Origin: Blautia hominis
GTDB taxonomy: Bacteria > Bacillota > Clostridia > Lachnospirales > Lachnospiraceae
Direction: 5' to 3'
Assembly (NCBI GenBank): GCA_002270465.1
Contig: NQOF01000006.1
Coordinates: forward strand, 186,001 to 250,000
DNA length: 64,000 nucleotides
Positions 1 to 9,838 of this stretch are shown here, piece after piece (positions within the stretch are counted from its first letter, which is position 1; each line of letters opens with the position of its first letter). The notes under the pieces are model-generated. The model saw nothing but the letters and a program-made list of their open reading frames with translations. It made no database searches and was not told the origin of the DNA. Made by a program: the position numbers and the translations under genes.

Positions 1-1775
1 AGACAGAGAACACAAACCAGGCAGAGACAGAGAACACAGACCAGGCGGATGCACAGAAAGCTGTTCTGTCAGCTACAGACTTTACACAGGAAAAACTGAA
101 TCTTCTTGATAAGGCGATTGAAGCCGGAAAATTTGTGCAGGATAATGTGAACGTGGGCCAGGAAGCTGTGGATGCCATGACAAAAGCCCTGAATACAACC
201 AAAACACTGTTTGATCAGGAGGAGATTAAGACAGACAAGTCCGAACTGAAGAAAGCGATTGAAGTGGCAGATACCTATTTAAATGCAGAAGACGTAACTT
301 ATACAGCCGCAACAAAGGCAATCCTGCAGCAGGCAAGAGATCAGGCATGGGAAGCATACCAGAATGAAAAAGCTACCCAGACCCAGATCAACAGATGTGT
401 ACAGGCCGTTGACAAGGCAATTCAGGGTCTTCAGACGGTGGGAGCTGTGAAAACAGAACTAAAAACAGCTTTGACAGAGGCAAAAGAGTATCTGGAGGAC
501 ACTGAAAACTATTCGGCTGCAGCCATAGAAGTTTTGCAATCCCTGTATGATACGGCAAATGCGGTTTACAAGGATGATAATGCCTCTCAGGAGGAAGTTG
601 ACGCACAGGTAAGAATCCTTGCATATGCAGTCAATAATCTGGAAAAAGTGGAACCGGCTAAAGTAGAGAAGCAGGGCCTGTATGAGATGCTGGTGACTGC
701 ATCCAATATGGCAGGGCGAGAGAACCTGTACACAGAAGACTCCATTAAAGCCCTGAAGAAAGTTATCAAAGCCGCAGAGACTGTTTTCAATAATGAGGAT
801 GCCACACAGGAGGAGGTAAACGCACAGGCCTCGGCTCTTGCCCTTGCAATACTCGACCTGAAAGCCGCGCCTTCAGGAAATAACAATGATGGCGGGGATA
901 ACAATAACAACAACAATAACAACAATAATAACAACAACAATAATAATAATAACCTTGATATCAAAAATCTTGCCGACGGTGTGTATTCTATTACCGGCAG
1001 TATGGTAAAGATTGATAAAACCACAGCATCTATGTCCAATGAAGCCATCAATCACACAGTCAAGCTGACAGTAAAAGGTGGAAAGTATTATATCACCCTT
1101 GACTTCAAGGGACTTGCCATCAGCAGCCAGTTTGGTTATTTGAGCCAGCTTAAATATTATCTGACCGGTTATACACTGGATCAGTATGGAAATCCGGTCG
1201 GAACACTGGCAGACGTAACTGTGGATGCTTACCAGAAGAACAGTGACGGAAGTCTGATAAGCGATAGCTTCGGAACAAATTATCCGGATCAGGTGACTTT
1301 TGAGCTGATTCCGGAAGCACTGGAGAATGGGTATGTACCTCTTCAGGTATTTGTTCCTATTATGGAATCTATATCTGCTGGAACCGGAACACAGCCTGTG
1401 TTCTTAAAGCTGGATTGGAGTACCCTGAAATCCACAACGGCGGATGATCCTGATTTTACGGACAACAACAATAATAACTCGAATAATAATTCAAATAATA
1501 ACTCTTCTCTGGGAAGCGGCTCCACACTAGGAAGCGGCTCCACATTAGGAAGCGGCTCCACATTAGGAAGCGGCTCTGGTTTAAAGAGCGGAAGCAGTTT
1601 AAGCAGTGCTTCCAACAGCACAGGTTCCACTCTGAAGGCATCCAATGCCAAGACCGATGATGAAGCACCGATCAGCGGACTGGTATTCCTGGCTTTACTT
1701 GCCCTTTGTATGGGAAGCCTTGCAGTATATGGGAAACGCCAGGAGAAAAAATGCCAAAACACAGAAAGGAAATAA
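1..1775 (+). CDS. FIVAR-NEAT haem-binding surface protein (5' end outside window)
   Basis: The reading frame is open from the first bases of the window (codons from position 3), so the N-terminus and signal peptide are missing; the GTG at 135 is internal. In order: an acidic Thr/Glu/Asn stretch, about three FIVAR-like helical repeats (nt 190-850), an Asn-rich linker (898-953), one NEAT-like beta domain (about 970-1440, containing DGVYSITGSM and ASMSN), a second Asn/Ser linker, four LGSGST-type units, a membrane helix (about 1670-1730) and a basic tail. NEAT domains bind haem at Gram-positive surfaces. The usual YxxxY haem-tyrosine motif is not apparent, so a Met ligand as in Shr-type NEATs is possible (inference). 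There is no LPXTG; anchoring is probably by the C-terminal helix. It is first in the haem locus, one base before the Shp-like gene, and likely the outermost haem receptor. Confidence 0.8.
   Translation, partial: TENTNQAETENTDQADAQKAVLSATDFTQEKLNLLDKAIEAGKFVQDNVNVGQEAVDAMTKALNTTKTLFDQEEIKTDKSELKKAIEVADTYLNAEDVTYTAATKAILQQARDQAWEAYQNEKATQTQINRCVQAVDKAIQGLQTVGAVKTELKTALTEAKEYLEDTENYSAAAIEVLQSLYDTANAVYKDDNASQEEVDAQVRILAYAVNNLEKVEPAKVEKQGLYEMLVTASNMAGRENLYTEDSIKALKKVIKAAETVFNNEDATQEEVNAQASALALAILDLKAAPSGNNNDGGDNNNNNNNNNNNNNNNNNNLDIKNLADGVYSITGSMVKIDKTTASMSNEAINHTVKLTVKGGKYYITLDFKGLAISSQFGYLSQLKYYLTGYTLDQYGNPVGTLADVTVDAYQKNSDGSLISDSFGTNYPDQVTFELIPEALENGYVPLQVFVPIMESISAGTGTQPVFLKLDWSTLKSTTADDPDFTDNNNNNSNNNSNNNSSLGSGSTLGSGSTLGSGSTLGSGSGLKSGSSLSSASNSTGSTLKASNAKTDDEAPISGLVFLALLALCMGSLAVYGKRQEKKCQNTERK
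898..953 (+). repeat. AAC/AAT triplet tract coding poly-Asn linker
   Basis: A run of AAC and AAT codons encodes an almost pure Asn linker between the FIVAR repeats and the NEAT domain. A shorter Asn-rich tract lies at about 1464-1500. The mixed codons make it less slippery than a pure triplet repeat. Confidence 0.8.
1512..1583 (+). repeat. 18-bp tandem repeat, 4 units, in surface protein linker
   Basis: Four in-frame units of GGAAGCGGCTCCACATTA (the last degenerate) encode repeated LGSGST before the C-terminal membrane helix. This is a flexible wall-spanning linker whose length could vary between strains. Confidence 0.85.
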
Positions 1776-1776
1776 G

Positions 1777-2871
1777 ATGAAGGCACTGAAAATAAAAAAG
1801 AAATTTCTTGCCGGATTTTTAAGCATGATGCTTGCCCTCTTTATGGGGGCAGGCATTGCTGCTGTTCCGGTTTATGCTGCTTCAGGCACAGTTTATACCT
1901 GTGTTATCCATCCCTGTTATGCACACCCGGTAACAGGAGAAATTGAGGATTCAGGCGGAGAGGCATCTTATGCCACAGGGCAGGGGATGGTTGATGGGGC
2001 TGTTTACACCTCCGGGATACTGGAGGTGACAGACAGCGGGGAATACTACCTGACCATACGCATGAGCCTTATGAGCTACACATCAGGACACAGCTTTTGG
2101 GTGCAGAATGTAGGTGACTCCGGCTGGTCCAGCCCGGCTATGGGTGTTACAGGGAATGGTACAGACAATAATGGAGCAACCAATGATATCTGCATCCAGG
2201 TACCAAGTGAAAATTGTGTGGTCAGAGGTTCTATGTATGTGGAACCAATGGGAAGGGATGTGATTTTCTATCTGTATCCAAGTGATTATGCGGAGGGCAA
2301 TAATACAGATATGAATGCCACCATGGTCACATCAGCTTCAGGAAGTGACACGGCAGCATCAGGCAGCCAAACGTCAGGAAATACAGACAATACGGCAGGG
2401 ACAGACAACACGTCCGGCTCGGAAAATGACCAGTCTGAACCCACTCCCTCTGCTTCAGCTTTACAGAGCCAGCCGGCATCCTCAGGCAATGATGATACAT
2501 CCGTAAATAAGGATAATACAGAGGATACAGAGGATACACAGAATACAGAGAATTCCACCGGTGAGGCATCCAAACTGGAGAGCAGCATTAAAGAAGCGGC
2601 AGCTCCTTCTGAAGACACAGAGACACCTTCCACTGAAAACAGTACGCTTAACAGTGCCCGGGGATTAAGCCTTTCCACTGCAGGTGAAGCGGTGGCAGCA
2701 GGCGCAGAGACCTCATCCCCCGAAAGCGGTTCAGCGGGAAAACAGATTCTGGTTCTAGTGGTTTCCATCACCATATCAGGATTGATCTTACTGGGAGCTG
2801 TGGCAGGTGTAGTATATCTGTTCCGCAAAAACTGGTATAGATGGGGCGGTGGTGATGACGATGATGAATAA
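1777..2871 (+). CDS. Shp-like cell-surface haem-binding protein
   Basis: 364 aa from ATG 1777, one base after the preceding stop. Residues 1-34 form a Sec signal peptide ending VYA. Residues about 36-170 resemble the streptococcal haem-binding Shp domain (HPVTGEIEDSGG, GQGMVDG, WVQNVGDSGW). Shp is known to hold haem by two Met residues, and Met is present in GQGMVDG and in MSLMSY. A long Ser/Thr/Glu/Asp linker (about 171-325) leads to a membrane helix (about 328-353) and a DDDDE tail. The domain assignment is from recalled family features, not a search. The position between a NEAT protein and a haem lipoprotein supports a role relaying haem across the wall. The coding end overlaps the next gene. 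Confidence 0.8.
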   Translation: MKALKIKKKFLAGFLSMMLALFMGAGIAAVPVYAASGTVYTCVIHPCYAHPVTGEIEDSGGEASYATGQGMVDGAVYTSGILEVTDSGEYYLTIRMSLMSYTSGHSFWVQNVGDSGWSSPAMGVTGNGTDNNGATNDICIQVPSENCVVRGSMYVEPMGRDVIFYLYPSDYAEGNNTDMNATMVTSASGSDTAASGSQTSGNTDNTAGTDNTSGSENDQSEPTPSASALQSQPASSGNDDTSVNKDNTEDTEDTQNTENSTGEASKLESSIKEAAAPSEDTETPSTENSTLNSARGLSLSTAGEAVAAGAETSSPESGSAGKQILVLVVSITISGLILLGAVAGVVYLFRKNWYRWGGGDDDDE

Positions 2872-3991
2872 GAAATTTTGTATGTATGGAAAGATGGCAG
2901 GAACGGTCCTTGGTTTACTATTGGCAGCATCGGTTCTGGGAGGATGCGTGGACCAGAACCAAAGTGAGAAGGAAAGCCAGAGTACCGGTGCGGCAGCATC
3001 CGCAGAGGATGACAGTGCGGAAATGCTCTTAAATATTGACGATCCGGAGGAAAAAGCGGCTGTGGAGGCAGCTAAGAAAAAAGTGGCCGCCATGGAGGAG
3101 GAACCCAGGATCATCGCCACATCTCCGGCAACCGCAGATATCTGTGACCGCCTGAACCTGGATCTGGTGGGAATCTGTAAGACAACCATCTCCACTTTGC
3201 CTGAACGCTATGAGGATATCGAACAGGTGGGCACGGCAATGGCGCCCGATATGGAAATTGTATCCTCCCTGAACCCGGACTGGATCTTAAGTCCTGCAAG
3301 CCTGCAGTCGGATCTGCAGCCAAAATATGAAGCCATTGACACAGACTGGGCATTTTTGAATCTGCGGAGCGTACCGGGAATGTACCGTTCCATACAGGAA
3401 CTGGGTGAGATTTTCGGAAGGGAGGAAGAGGCAGAGGCAGAGGTGGCAGAGTTTACGGAGTTTTACAAGGAATACAAGGATAAGAACAAAGACAAAGAAA
3501 AACCTAAAGTCCTGATACTCATGGGGCTGCCCGGTTCTTACATAATTGCCACGGAAAATTCTTATGTGGGAAGCCTGGTTGAACTGGCCGGAGGCGAGAA
3601 TGTCTATGCAGGTACAGACCAGGAATTCCTTACCGTGAACACAGAAGATATGAAAACCAAGGAACCGGATGTGATCCTACGCGCAGCTCATGCGCTGCCG
3701 GACCAAGTGGTATCCATGTTCAAAGATGATTTTGAGACAAACGATATCTGGAAACATTTTGACGCAGTTAAAGATGGAAGAGTTTATGACCTGACCTATG
3801 AATTGTTTGGTATGAGTGCTACATTCCGTTATCCGGAAGCATTAGATGAACTGCAGCCCATGCTGTATCCCGACAGCGATGAGGATATAGAGAAGGCAAA
3901 AGAAAACAGCGAGAAAGCCATAAAAGCGGCTGAAGACTCCGAGGCCACAGAAAAGACAGACGATAAAACCTTGAAAGAGGCTACCAAGTAG
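2861..3991 (+). CDS. Haem ABC transporter substrate-binding lipoprotein (HtsA/SiaA/IsdE-like)
   Basis: 376 aa from ATG 2861; in-frame GTG 2849, ATG 2855 and ATG 2864 are alternatives. The start overlaps the end of the Shp-like gene. A lipoprotein signal with lipobox LGGC (Cys29) is followed by a type III binding-protein fold (PF01497 family). Streptococcal HtsA and staphylococcal IsdE bind haem through one Met and one His. The equivalent residues here appear to be Met127 in VGTAMAPD and His277 in RAAHALPD, which strongly suggests haem rather than siderophore or cobalamin. The C-terminus is a Lys/Glu-rich helix. It passes haem to the permease encoded next. Confidence 0.88.
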   Translation: MMNKKFCMYGKMAGTVLGLLLAASVLGGCVDQNQSEKESQSTGAAASAEDDSAEMLLNIDDPEEKAAVEAAKKKVAAMEEEPRIIATSPATADICDRLNLDLVGICKTTISTLPERYEDIEQVGTAMAPDMEIVSSLNPDWILSPASLQSDLQPKYEAIDTDWAFLNLRSVPGMYRSIQELGEIFGREEEAEAEVAEFTEFYKEYKDKNKDKEKPKVLILMGLPGSYIIATENSYVGSLVELAGGENVYAGTDQEFLTVNTEDMKTKEPDVILRAAHALPDQVVSMFKDDFETNDIWKHFDAVKDGRVYDLTYELFGMSATFRYPEALDELQPMLYPDSDEDIEKAKENSEKAIKAAEDSEATEKTDDKTLKEATK

Positions 3992-4002
3992 GAGGGATGA
4001 AA

Positions 4003-5067
4003 ATGGAAACACCGGAGAGATCAGAAATGGTGCAGGAGACTGCCCCCTCCCTGGAAGAAATGGATAAGAACAGAAAAAAGAAGAAAACAGCCAGGGCGGC
4101 TGCTTCCTTTCTTGTGATCGCATTGCTTTTGCTCATATTGTTTTTTGCAGCGGTCAATATCGGAAGTCTCAAGGTGAGCTTTCGAGAACTGTTCAGGGGC
4201 TTGTTTGTGGAATTTAATGATGATGTGGCAACTATTTATGATTTGAGATTCCCGCGTATTATTATTTCTATGCTGGCGGGGGCGGCAATTGCCGTGTCAG
4301 GCGTATTATTCCAGGCAGTGCTGAAAAATCCTCTGGCTGACCCGGGAATCATTGGTATTTCCAGCGGTGCCAGCTTTGCGGCGGTCATGATCACTGCATT
4401 CGCGCCCACTTTGTTTTTCTTCACGCCGCTGTTTGCGTTTTTAGGAGGCGTGATCGCGTTCTTCCTGGTATACAGCCTTTCCTGGAAGGGGGGACTGAGC
4501 CCTCTTCGGATCATCCTTGTAGGTGTGGCTGTGAATTCCATGTTCACAGGATTGTCCAGCGGGCTAAATTCCATGAGTGGGGGCAATATGTCAGGCGTGG
4601 CGTCTATTGTCAATGGAAATATTACCATGAAAACCTGGGATGACGTAAAAACCCTGGTTCCTTATGTGATAGCAGGCCTGATCCTGGCCATAATCTTTTC
4701 CGGAAAATGCAACCTGCTGTCCCTGGAGGATAAAACGGCAAGAGGGCTGGGGGTCAATGTAAACACTATGCGCATCACCATCTCTCTTGTGGCTGTACTG
4801 CTTGCCAGTATTTCCACAGCCGTTGCGGGGGCTATCAGCTTTTTGGGCTTGATCGTTCCCCATATCGGAAGGATACTGGTGGGAAGTGACCACAAGGCAT
4901 TGATACCGTTTTCCATGCTTTTCGGGGCGTTTACTTTCCTGCTGGCGGATACCATAGGGAGAACCGTTGCTTCGCCCTATGAGATTTCGGCATCCATTAT
5001 CATGAGTGTTGTGGGCGGGCCATTCTTTATTATTCTGCTGAGGAGGTCAAAGAAATATGCAAACTAA
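4003..5067 (+). CDS. FecCD-family haem ABC permease
   Basis: Integral membrane permease of the FecCD/BtuC family, 354 aa. The RBS AGGAGGG ends at 3996, directly against an ATG at 3997, so the ATG at 4003 has the better spacing. An unusual charged N-terminal extension (about 28 residues) precedes the first membrane helix. Family hallmarks are GVLFQAVLKNPLADPGIIGISSGASFAA and, near the C-terminus, SFLGLIVPHIGR. About nine to ten hydrophobic segments are visible. It pairs with the lipoprotein upstream and the ATPase whose start overlaps its 3' end. Confidence 0.9.
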   Translation: METPERSEMVQETAPSLEEMDKNRKKKKTARAAASFLVIALLLLILFFAAVNIGSLKVSFRELFRGLFVEFNDDVATIYDLRFPRIIISMLAGAAIAVSGVLFQAVLKNPLADPGIIGISSGASFAAVMITAFAPTLFFFTPLFAFLGGVIAFFLVYSLSWKGGLSPLRIILVGVAVNSMFTGLSSGLNSMSGGNMSGVASIVNGNITMKTWDDVKTLVPYVIAGLILAIIFSGKCNLLSLEDKTARGLGVNVNTMRITISLVAVLLASISTAVAGAISFLGLIVPHIGRILVGSDHKALIPFSMLFGAFTFLLADTIGRTVASPYEISASIIMSVVGGPFFIILLRRSKKYAN

Positions 5068-5833
5068 AACAGCAATGGAGGTTAAGAATCTCTCCTTTTC
5101 TTATGGTAAGAACAAGATTTTAAGAGATGTGTCCTTTGCCATTGAGGAAGGGGAGATCACAACCATCATGGGAGCCAACGGCTGCGGCAAATCCACCCTG
5201 TTTTCCCTCATGACTAAGAACCTGTATCCAAGAAAGGGGAAAATCTTTCTGGGAGGAAAGAATATACAGAATCTGGGGCTGAAGGATTTTGCAAAGAAGG
5301 TGTCTATTGTACACCAGTATAATACCTCCAGTGATGATATTACAGTGGAACGTCTGGTGTCATACGGAAGGACTCCTCACATGAAAATGATGCAGGCCAA
5401 AAGCGAGGAGGATGACCGGCTGGTAGAGTGGGCCATGGAGGTGACAAATATAACAAAATACCGGGACCGGGAGGTGGGGAAGCTCTCAGGCGGTCAGCGG
5501 CAGAGGGTGTGGATCGCCATGGCCCTTGCCCAGAATACAAAAATACTGTTTCTGGACGAGCCCACTACATACCTGGATATCCGTTATCAGGTGGAAATCC
5601 TGGAGCTGGTAAAAAAATTGAACCGGGAGTTTGGGATAACCATCATCATGGTGCTCCATGACATCAATCAGGCCATATATTTTTCTGATAAGGTGATTGG
5701 TCTGAAAGGCGGCCTTGTGGAAATCCTGGGGAAACCAAACGACGTGATCACAACAGAGAGTATTGAAACCCTCTATGGGATCCGTCTGGATGTGACAAAA
5801 ATAGATGGGCAGAAATTTGTCCTGACAATATAG
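5057..5833 (+). CDS. FepC/HmuV-like ABC transporter ATPase for haem
   Basis: 258 aa; ATG 5057 overlaps the permease stop by 11 nt and has an AGGAGG about 10 nt upstream. Walker [13 protein letters not shown] signature LSGGQRQR, Walker B ILFLDEPT and the switch His in VLHDINQ are all present. It energises the haem importer. Its last residues run into a short gap before the DUF454 gene, so the cluster is probably transcribed through. Confidence 0.9.
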   Translation: MQTKTAMEVKNLSFSYGKNKILRDVSFAIEEGEITTIMGANGCGKSTLFSLMTKNLYPRKGKIFLGGKNIQNLGLKDFAKKVSIVHQYNTSSDDITVERLVSYGRTPHMKMMQAKSEEDDRLVEWAMEVTNITKYRDREVGKLSGGQRQRVWIAMALAQNTKILFLDEPTTYLDIRYQVEILELVKKLNREFGITIIMVLHDINQAIYFSDKVIGLKGGLVEILGKPNDVITTESIETLYGIRLDVTKIDGQKFVLTI

Positions 5834-5847
5834 GAGAGTATACGATT

Positions 5848-6246
5848 ATGAAGAGAAATCCATTCAGGATACTATGGATCATATTGGGATTTATCAGCCT
5901 GGCGTTAGGGACCATCGGTGTGGTGCTTCCAATTCTGCCCACAGTGCCCTTTTACATGCTGACATTGTTCTGTTTTGCAAAAAGCTCAGAAAAGCTGCAC
6001 AACTGGTTTATGAGCACAGGATTATATAAGAAGCATCTGGAAAGCTTTGTGAAAAGCAAATCGATGACACTGCGAAGTAAGCTGACCATCATGGGAACTG
6101 TGACCATTGTTATGTCAGTGGGATTTATTATGATGAGCCGCGTCCCTGTGGGAAGGATCTGTCTGGCTGCCGTATGGGTATGCCATGTACTTTATTTTGC
6201 TTTCTATATTAGGACCATTCCGGAAGGGGAAAAAGAATATGATTAA
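5848..6246 (+). CDS. DUF454 (YbaN-like) small membrane protein
   Basis: 132 aa with three to four hydrophobic segments. The N-terminal [38 protein letters not shown] pattern is the DUF454/YbaN hallmark: a Pro-containing helical hairpin followed by a cytosolic segment with a conserved Phe. Function is unknown. Its stop overlaps the start of the next ABC transporter by 8 nt, so it is translationally coupled to it. Its position inside a haem operon suggests a part in haem transport or tolerance (inference). Confidence 0.85.
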   Translation: MKRNPFRILWIILGFISLALGTIGVVLPILPTVPFYMLTLFCFAKSSEKLHNWFMSTGLYKKHLESFVKSKSMTLRSKLTIMGTVTIVMSVGFIMMSRVPVGRICLAAVWVCHVLYFAFYIRTIPEGEKEYD

Positions 6247-8038
6247 GACACGGCTGGTTAAGCTTCTTGCCCACGGAAAGAAGTACATTGTTTATAATAT
6301 ACTGTGGCAGTGGATCGCGCTGCTTTTTTGGATGGCCGCCATATTCTCTGTGACGGATCTGCTTGAAAAAGCATTATACAGAGCCATGACTGCCAGGGAC
6401 TGCGGACAGACAGCCCTTGTCTTTGGGACTGCTGTAATTATGCGCTTCCTATGTGACAGGATGTCCTCCAGGGCATCCTATCACGCAAGTGTGGATGTAA
6501 AACGGATTCTGAGAGAAAAGATTTATGAAAAGCTGCTGCGCCTGGGGGCTTCCTACAGGGAGCATACAGCCACCTCTTCTGTGGTACAGATGGCCGCAGA
6601 GGGAGTGGAGCAGCTTGAGATTTATTTTGGAAAATATCTTCCCCAGTTATTCTACAGCCTGCTGGCACCGGTGACTTTGTTTGCGGTGCTGGCTTTTGTG
6701 GATATTAAGGCAAGTGTGGTGCTGCTTGTCTGTGTTCCGCTGATTCCCATATCCATTGTATTGGTCCAGAAGTTTGCAAAAAGGCTCCTGAATAAATATT
6801 GGGGCATTTATACGGGCCTTGGGGACAGCTTTTTGGAGAATCTACAGGGGCTCACCACCTTAAAGATCTACAGGGCGGATGAAAAGAAGGCAGAGGAGAT
6901 GGACCGGGAGGCAGAGCAGTTCCGCAATATTACCATGAAGGTTCTTACTATGCAGCTTAACTCCACCAGTGTGATGGATATTGTGGCTTACGGCGGTGCT
7001 GCCATTGGCATGATCGTGGCTGTGCGGGAGTATCTTGCCGGAAATGTATCTCTTGCCGGAACTCTGGCCATTGTACTGCTGGCATCAGAGTTTTTTATTC
7101 CGCTGAGGCTGTTGGGTTCATTTTTTCATATTGCAATGAACGGCATGGCAGCCAGCGATAAGATTTTTGCTCTGCTGGACACACCGGAACCGGAAAGAGG
7201 AACGGGAAGAGCGGGCAAAAGTGATCTGTCGGTGGATCTGTCCCATGTAAAGTTTTCCTATGAGGAGGACAGGGGGATATTGGAGGATGTGTCTCTGCAT
7301 ATTCCTGCCGGAAGTATGGTTTCCCTGGCAGGCACCTCCGGTTGTGGAAAGAGTACCATTGTATCCCTTCTGATGGGGCGCAATAAAGGGTACCGGGGGA
7401 GCATACGCATAGGAGAGAAAGAGCTTTCTCAAATGGATGAAGAAAATCTCATGGAGACGGTGACACTGGTAAGCCATAACAGCTACCTGTTTAAAGGGAC
7501 CGTGGAGGACAATCTGCGGATGGGCAGGCCGGATGCCTCCAGGGCAGAGCTGGAGGAAGCACTCTCAAAAGTGAATCTGCTTGCATTCTTAAAAGAACAG
7601 GACGGTTTGGATACAAAGGTACTGGAAAAAGGAAGCAATTTTTCAGGGGGACAATGTCAGAGGCTTGCCCTTGCAAGGGCACTGCTTCACGATACGCCGG
7701 TGTACATATTTGACGAAGCCGCATCCAATATTGATGTGGAGAGTGAAGAGATGATCATGGGCGTTATCCGGCAGATGGCGAAAGAGAAAACCGTGATCCT
7801 TATTTCCCACAGACTTGCCAATGGAGTGGGGGCAGACTGTATCTATATGATGGAGAACGGAAGGATTGCTGAGACAGGAACCCACGGGGAACTGATGGGA
7901 CAGTGCGGAAGCTACAGAAAACTTTCTGAGAGCCAGAGTGCTTTGGAACAGTACAGTCATGGAACAGACGGCAATACATGTCCGGACAGACAGGCAGGCG
8001 TATATCCGGAAGGGTATAGAGAGAGGGCGAGAGGATGA
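6239..8038 (+). CDS. CydD-like ABC transporter half (membrane + ATPase)
   Basis: 599 aa from ATG 6239. The N-terminal half is a six-helix exporter-type membrane domain. The C-terminal half is an ATPase with Walker [10 protein letters not shown], signature FSGGQCQR and Walker [13 protein letters not shown]. It resembles CydD more than drug exporters in its membrane-domain pattern ([16 protein letters not shown]). It overlaps the next half-transporter by four bases (ATGA), so the two probably form a heterodimer. CydDC has been linked to haem or thiol movement, which fits the locus; the actual substrate is not shown by the sequence. Confidence 0.8.
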   Translation: MIKTRLVKLLAHGKKYIVYNILWQWIALLFWMAAIFSVTDLLEKALYRAMTARDCGQTALVFGTAVIMRFLCDRMSSRASYHASVDVKRILREKIYEKLLRLGASYREHTATSSVVQMAAEGVEQLEIYFGKYLPQLFYSLLAPVTLFAVLAFVDIKASVVLLVCVPLIPISIVLVQKFAKRLLNKYWGIYTGLGDSFLENLQGLTTLKIYRADEKKAEEMDREAEQFRNITMKVLTMQLNSTSVMDIVAYGGAAIGMIVAVREYLAGNVSLAGTLAIVLLASEFFIPLRLLGSFFHIAMNGMAASDKIFALLDTPEPERGTGRAGKSDLSVDLSHVKFSYEEDRGILEDVSLHIPAGSMVSLAGTSGCGKSTIVSLLMGRNKGYRGSIRIGEKELSQMDEENLMETVTLVSHNSYLFKGTVEDNLRMGRPDASRAELEEALSKVNLLAFLKEQDGLDTKVLEKGSNFSGGQCQRLALARALLHDTPVYIFDEAASNIDVESEEMIMGVIRQMAKEKTVILISHRLANGVGADCIYMMENGRIAETGTHGELMGQCGSYRKLSESQSALEQYSHGTDGNTCPDRQAGVYPEGYRERARG

Positions 8039-9738
8039 AAGAGAGAAGAAGCGGAATACGCATTATGGGAAGTCTGATTGGTTTAGTCAGACCTCTTATG
8101 GGACGAATGTTTGCGGCAGTTACCCTGGGAGTCCTCGGCTACCTGTGTGCTATTTTTCTGACTATATTGGCCGGATGCGCCATTTTGCACGGATTAACTA
8201 CAGTTGGTGCAGGGGGGATCCGTCTGACAGAACAGCCGGGATTTTTAATTTCTCTGCCCTTTGGAACTATTTTTACGGTTATGGGTATTATGGCAGTTCT
8301 ACGTGGCGTGCTGCATTACGCGGAACAATATTGTAACCATTATATTGCATTCAAACTGCTGGCTATTATCCGGCACAGAGTGTTTGCGTCCCTGCGCAGG
8401 CTATGTCCGGCAAAATTGGAGGGAAGAGACAAGGGGAACCTGATCTCCATTATAACTACGGACATTGAGCTTTTGGAAGTGTTTTATGCACATACGATCT
8501 CACCCATTGCCATAGGTTCCCTGACATCTCTGGTGATGGTGCTGTTTTTAGGGCATTTTCATCTGTATGCAGGACTGCTGGCTCTTGCGGGATACTTGGT
8601 GGTGGGTGCCGTACTTCCCGTCTGGAATGGAAAACGAGGCGGAAGTAAAGGCATGGAATTTAGATCCGGTTTTGGGGAACTGAACAGCTTTGTGCTGGAT
8701 TCCCTGCGGGGACTGGATGAGACCATTCAGTACGGGCAGGGACAGAAGAGGAAAGAGCAGATGAATGAGCGCTCTGTAAAACTTGGAGGTATCCAGAAGG
8801 ATTTAAGCAAAATGGAGGCGTCCGCCAGGGGCATCACCAATCTGAGCATCCTGGTATTTTCCTTTTTGATGCTGTTTCTCATGCTGTATCTGTATCAGGG
8901 AGGACAGGCCGGATTTTCAGAGGTGCTTTTGTGTACGGTTTCCATGATGGGTTCCTTTGGACCTGTGGTGGCCTTATCTAGTCTTTCCAATAATCTGAAC
9001 CAGACACTTGCCAGCGGGGAGCGGGTGCTTTCCATCCTGGAGGAGGAACCAATGGTACAGGAAGTGAGCGGTGAAAAAGAGACAGGGTTCACCGGCGCAT
9101 CCTGTGAACATGTGAACTTCTCTTATGAGGAGGAGACGATTCTCAGAGATTATTCCATCTGTTTTAAACCGGGGCAGATCGTGGGGATACATGGTGCCAG
9201 CGGCTCCGGAAAATCCACGCTTTTAAAGCTCCTCATGAGATTCTGGGATACGCAGGACGGAAGTATAAAAATCTCCGGCAGAGATATAAAAAAGATCAAT
9301 ACGGAAAATCTCCGGCGGATGGAGTCCTATGTTACACAGGAGACCTACTTGTTCCACGATTCCATTGCCAACAACATCGCGGTTGGAAAACCGGATGCAG
9401 ACCGGGAAGAGATCATGGAGGCGGCAAAAAAAGCTTCCATCCACGATTTTATCATGACTCTGCCAAAAGGATATGATACGGAGGTGGGGGAACTGGGGGA
9501 CACCCTTTCAGGGGGAGAACGCCAGAGGATCGGAATTGCCAGGGCTTTTCTTCACGATGCGCCATTCCTTCTTCTGGATGAACCAACCAGCAACCTGGAC
9601 TCTTTGAATGAAGGCATCATATTGAAGTCTCTGCAGGAGTCCTGCCATAAAAAGACCGTGATCCTTGTGTCCCACAGGAAGTCTACTATGAATTTGGCCG
9701 ATATTGTATACACCATGGATAATGGAAGGCTGTCCTGA
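8035..9738 (+). CDS. CydC-like ABC transporter half (membrane + ATPase)
   Basis: 567 aa, translationally coupled to the preceding gene. The exporter-type membrane domain (about residues 1-320) is followed by an ATPase with Walker A GASGSGKST, canonical signature LSGGERQR and Walker B FLLLDEPTSNLD. The partner half has Gln-Cys-Gln after its signature Gly-Gly, so the two nucleotide sites may differ. Last gene of the haem cluster; no clear terminator follows, and a new promoter begins 35 nt downstream. Confidence 0.8.
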   Translation: MKERRSGIRIMGSLIGLVRPLMGRMFAAVTLGVLGYLCAIFLTILAGCAILHGLTTVGAGGIRLTEQPGFLISLPFGTIFTVMGIMAVLRGVLHYAEQYCNHYIAFKLLAIIRHRVFASLRRLCPAKLEGRDKGNLISIITTDIELLEVFYAHTISPIAIGSLTSLVMVLFLGHFHLYAGLLALAGYLVVGAVLPVWNGKRGGSKGMEFRSGFGELNSFVLDSLRGLDETIQYGQGQKRKEQMNERSVKLGGIQKDLSKMEASARGITNLSILVFSFLMLFLMLYLYQGGQAGFSEVLLCTVSMMGSFGPVVALSSLSNNLNQTLASGERVLSILEEEPMVQEVSGEKETGFTGASCEHVNFSYEEETILRDYSICFKPGQIVGIHGASGSGKSTLLKLLMRFWDTQDGSIKISGRDIKKINTENLRRMESYVTQETYLFHDSIANNIAVGKPDADREEIMEAAKKASIHDFIMTLPKGYDTEVGELGDTLSGGERQRIGIARAFLHDAPFLLLDEPTSNLDSLNEGIILKSLQESCHKKTVILVSHRKSTMNLADIVYTMDNGRLS

Positions 9739-9772
9739 AACACGTTAAGATTTCCAGGCAGCAGGATAAAAG

Positions 9773-9801
9773 TTGACGTTCCGTTCAAAATCATTTATGA
9801 T
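9773..9801 (+). promoter_or_regulatory. Sigma-A-type promoter for ABC-F gene
   Basis: TTGACG at 9773-9778, a 17-nt spacer, then TATGAT at 9796-9801, just upstream of the RBS AGAGGAG and ATG 9839. Confidence 0.55.
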
Positions 9802-9838
9802 GATTATTGTCAGTATGAGAATAAGAGGAGCGTCACAA

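Noticed and set aside
587-1051. Minus-strand ORF with poly-Leu
   Set aside because: An antisense shadow of the poly-Asn codons of the NEAT surface protein.
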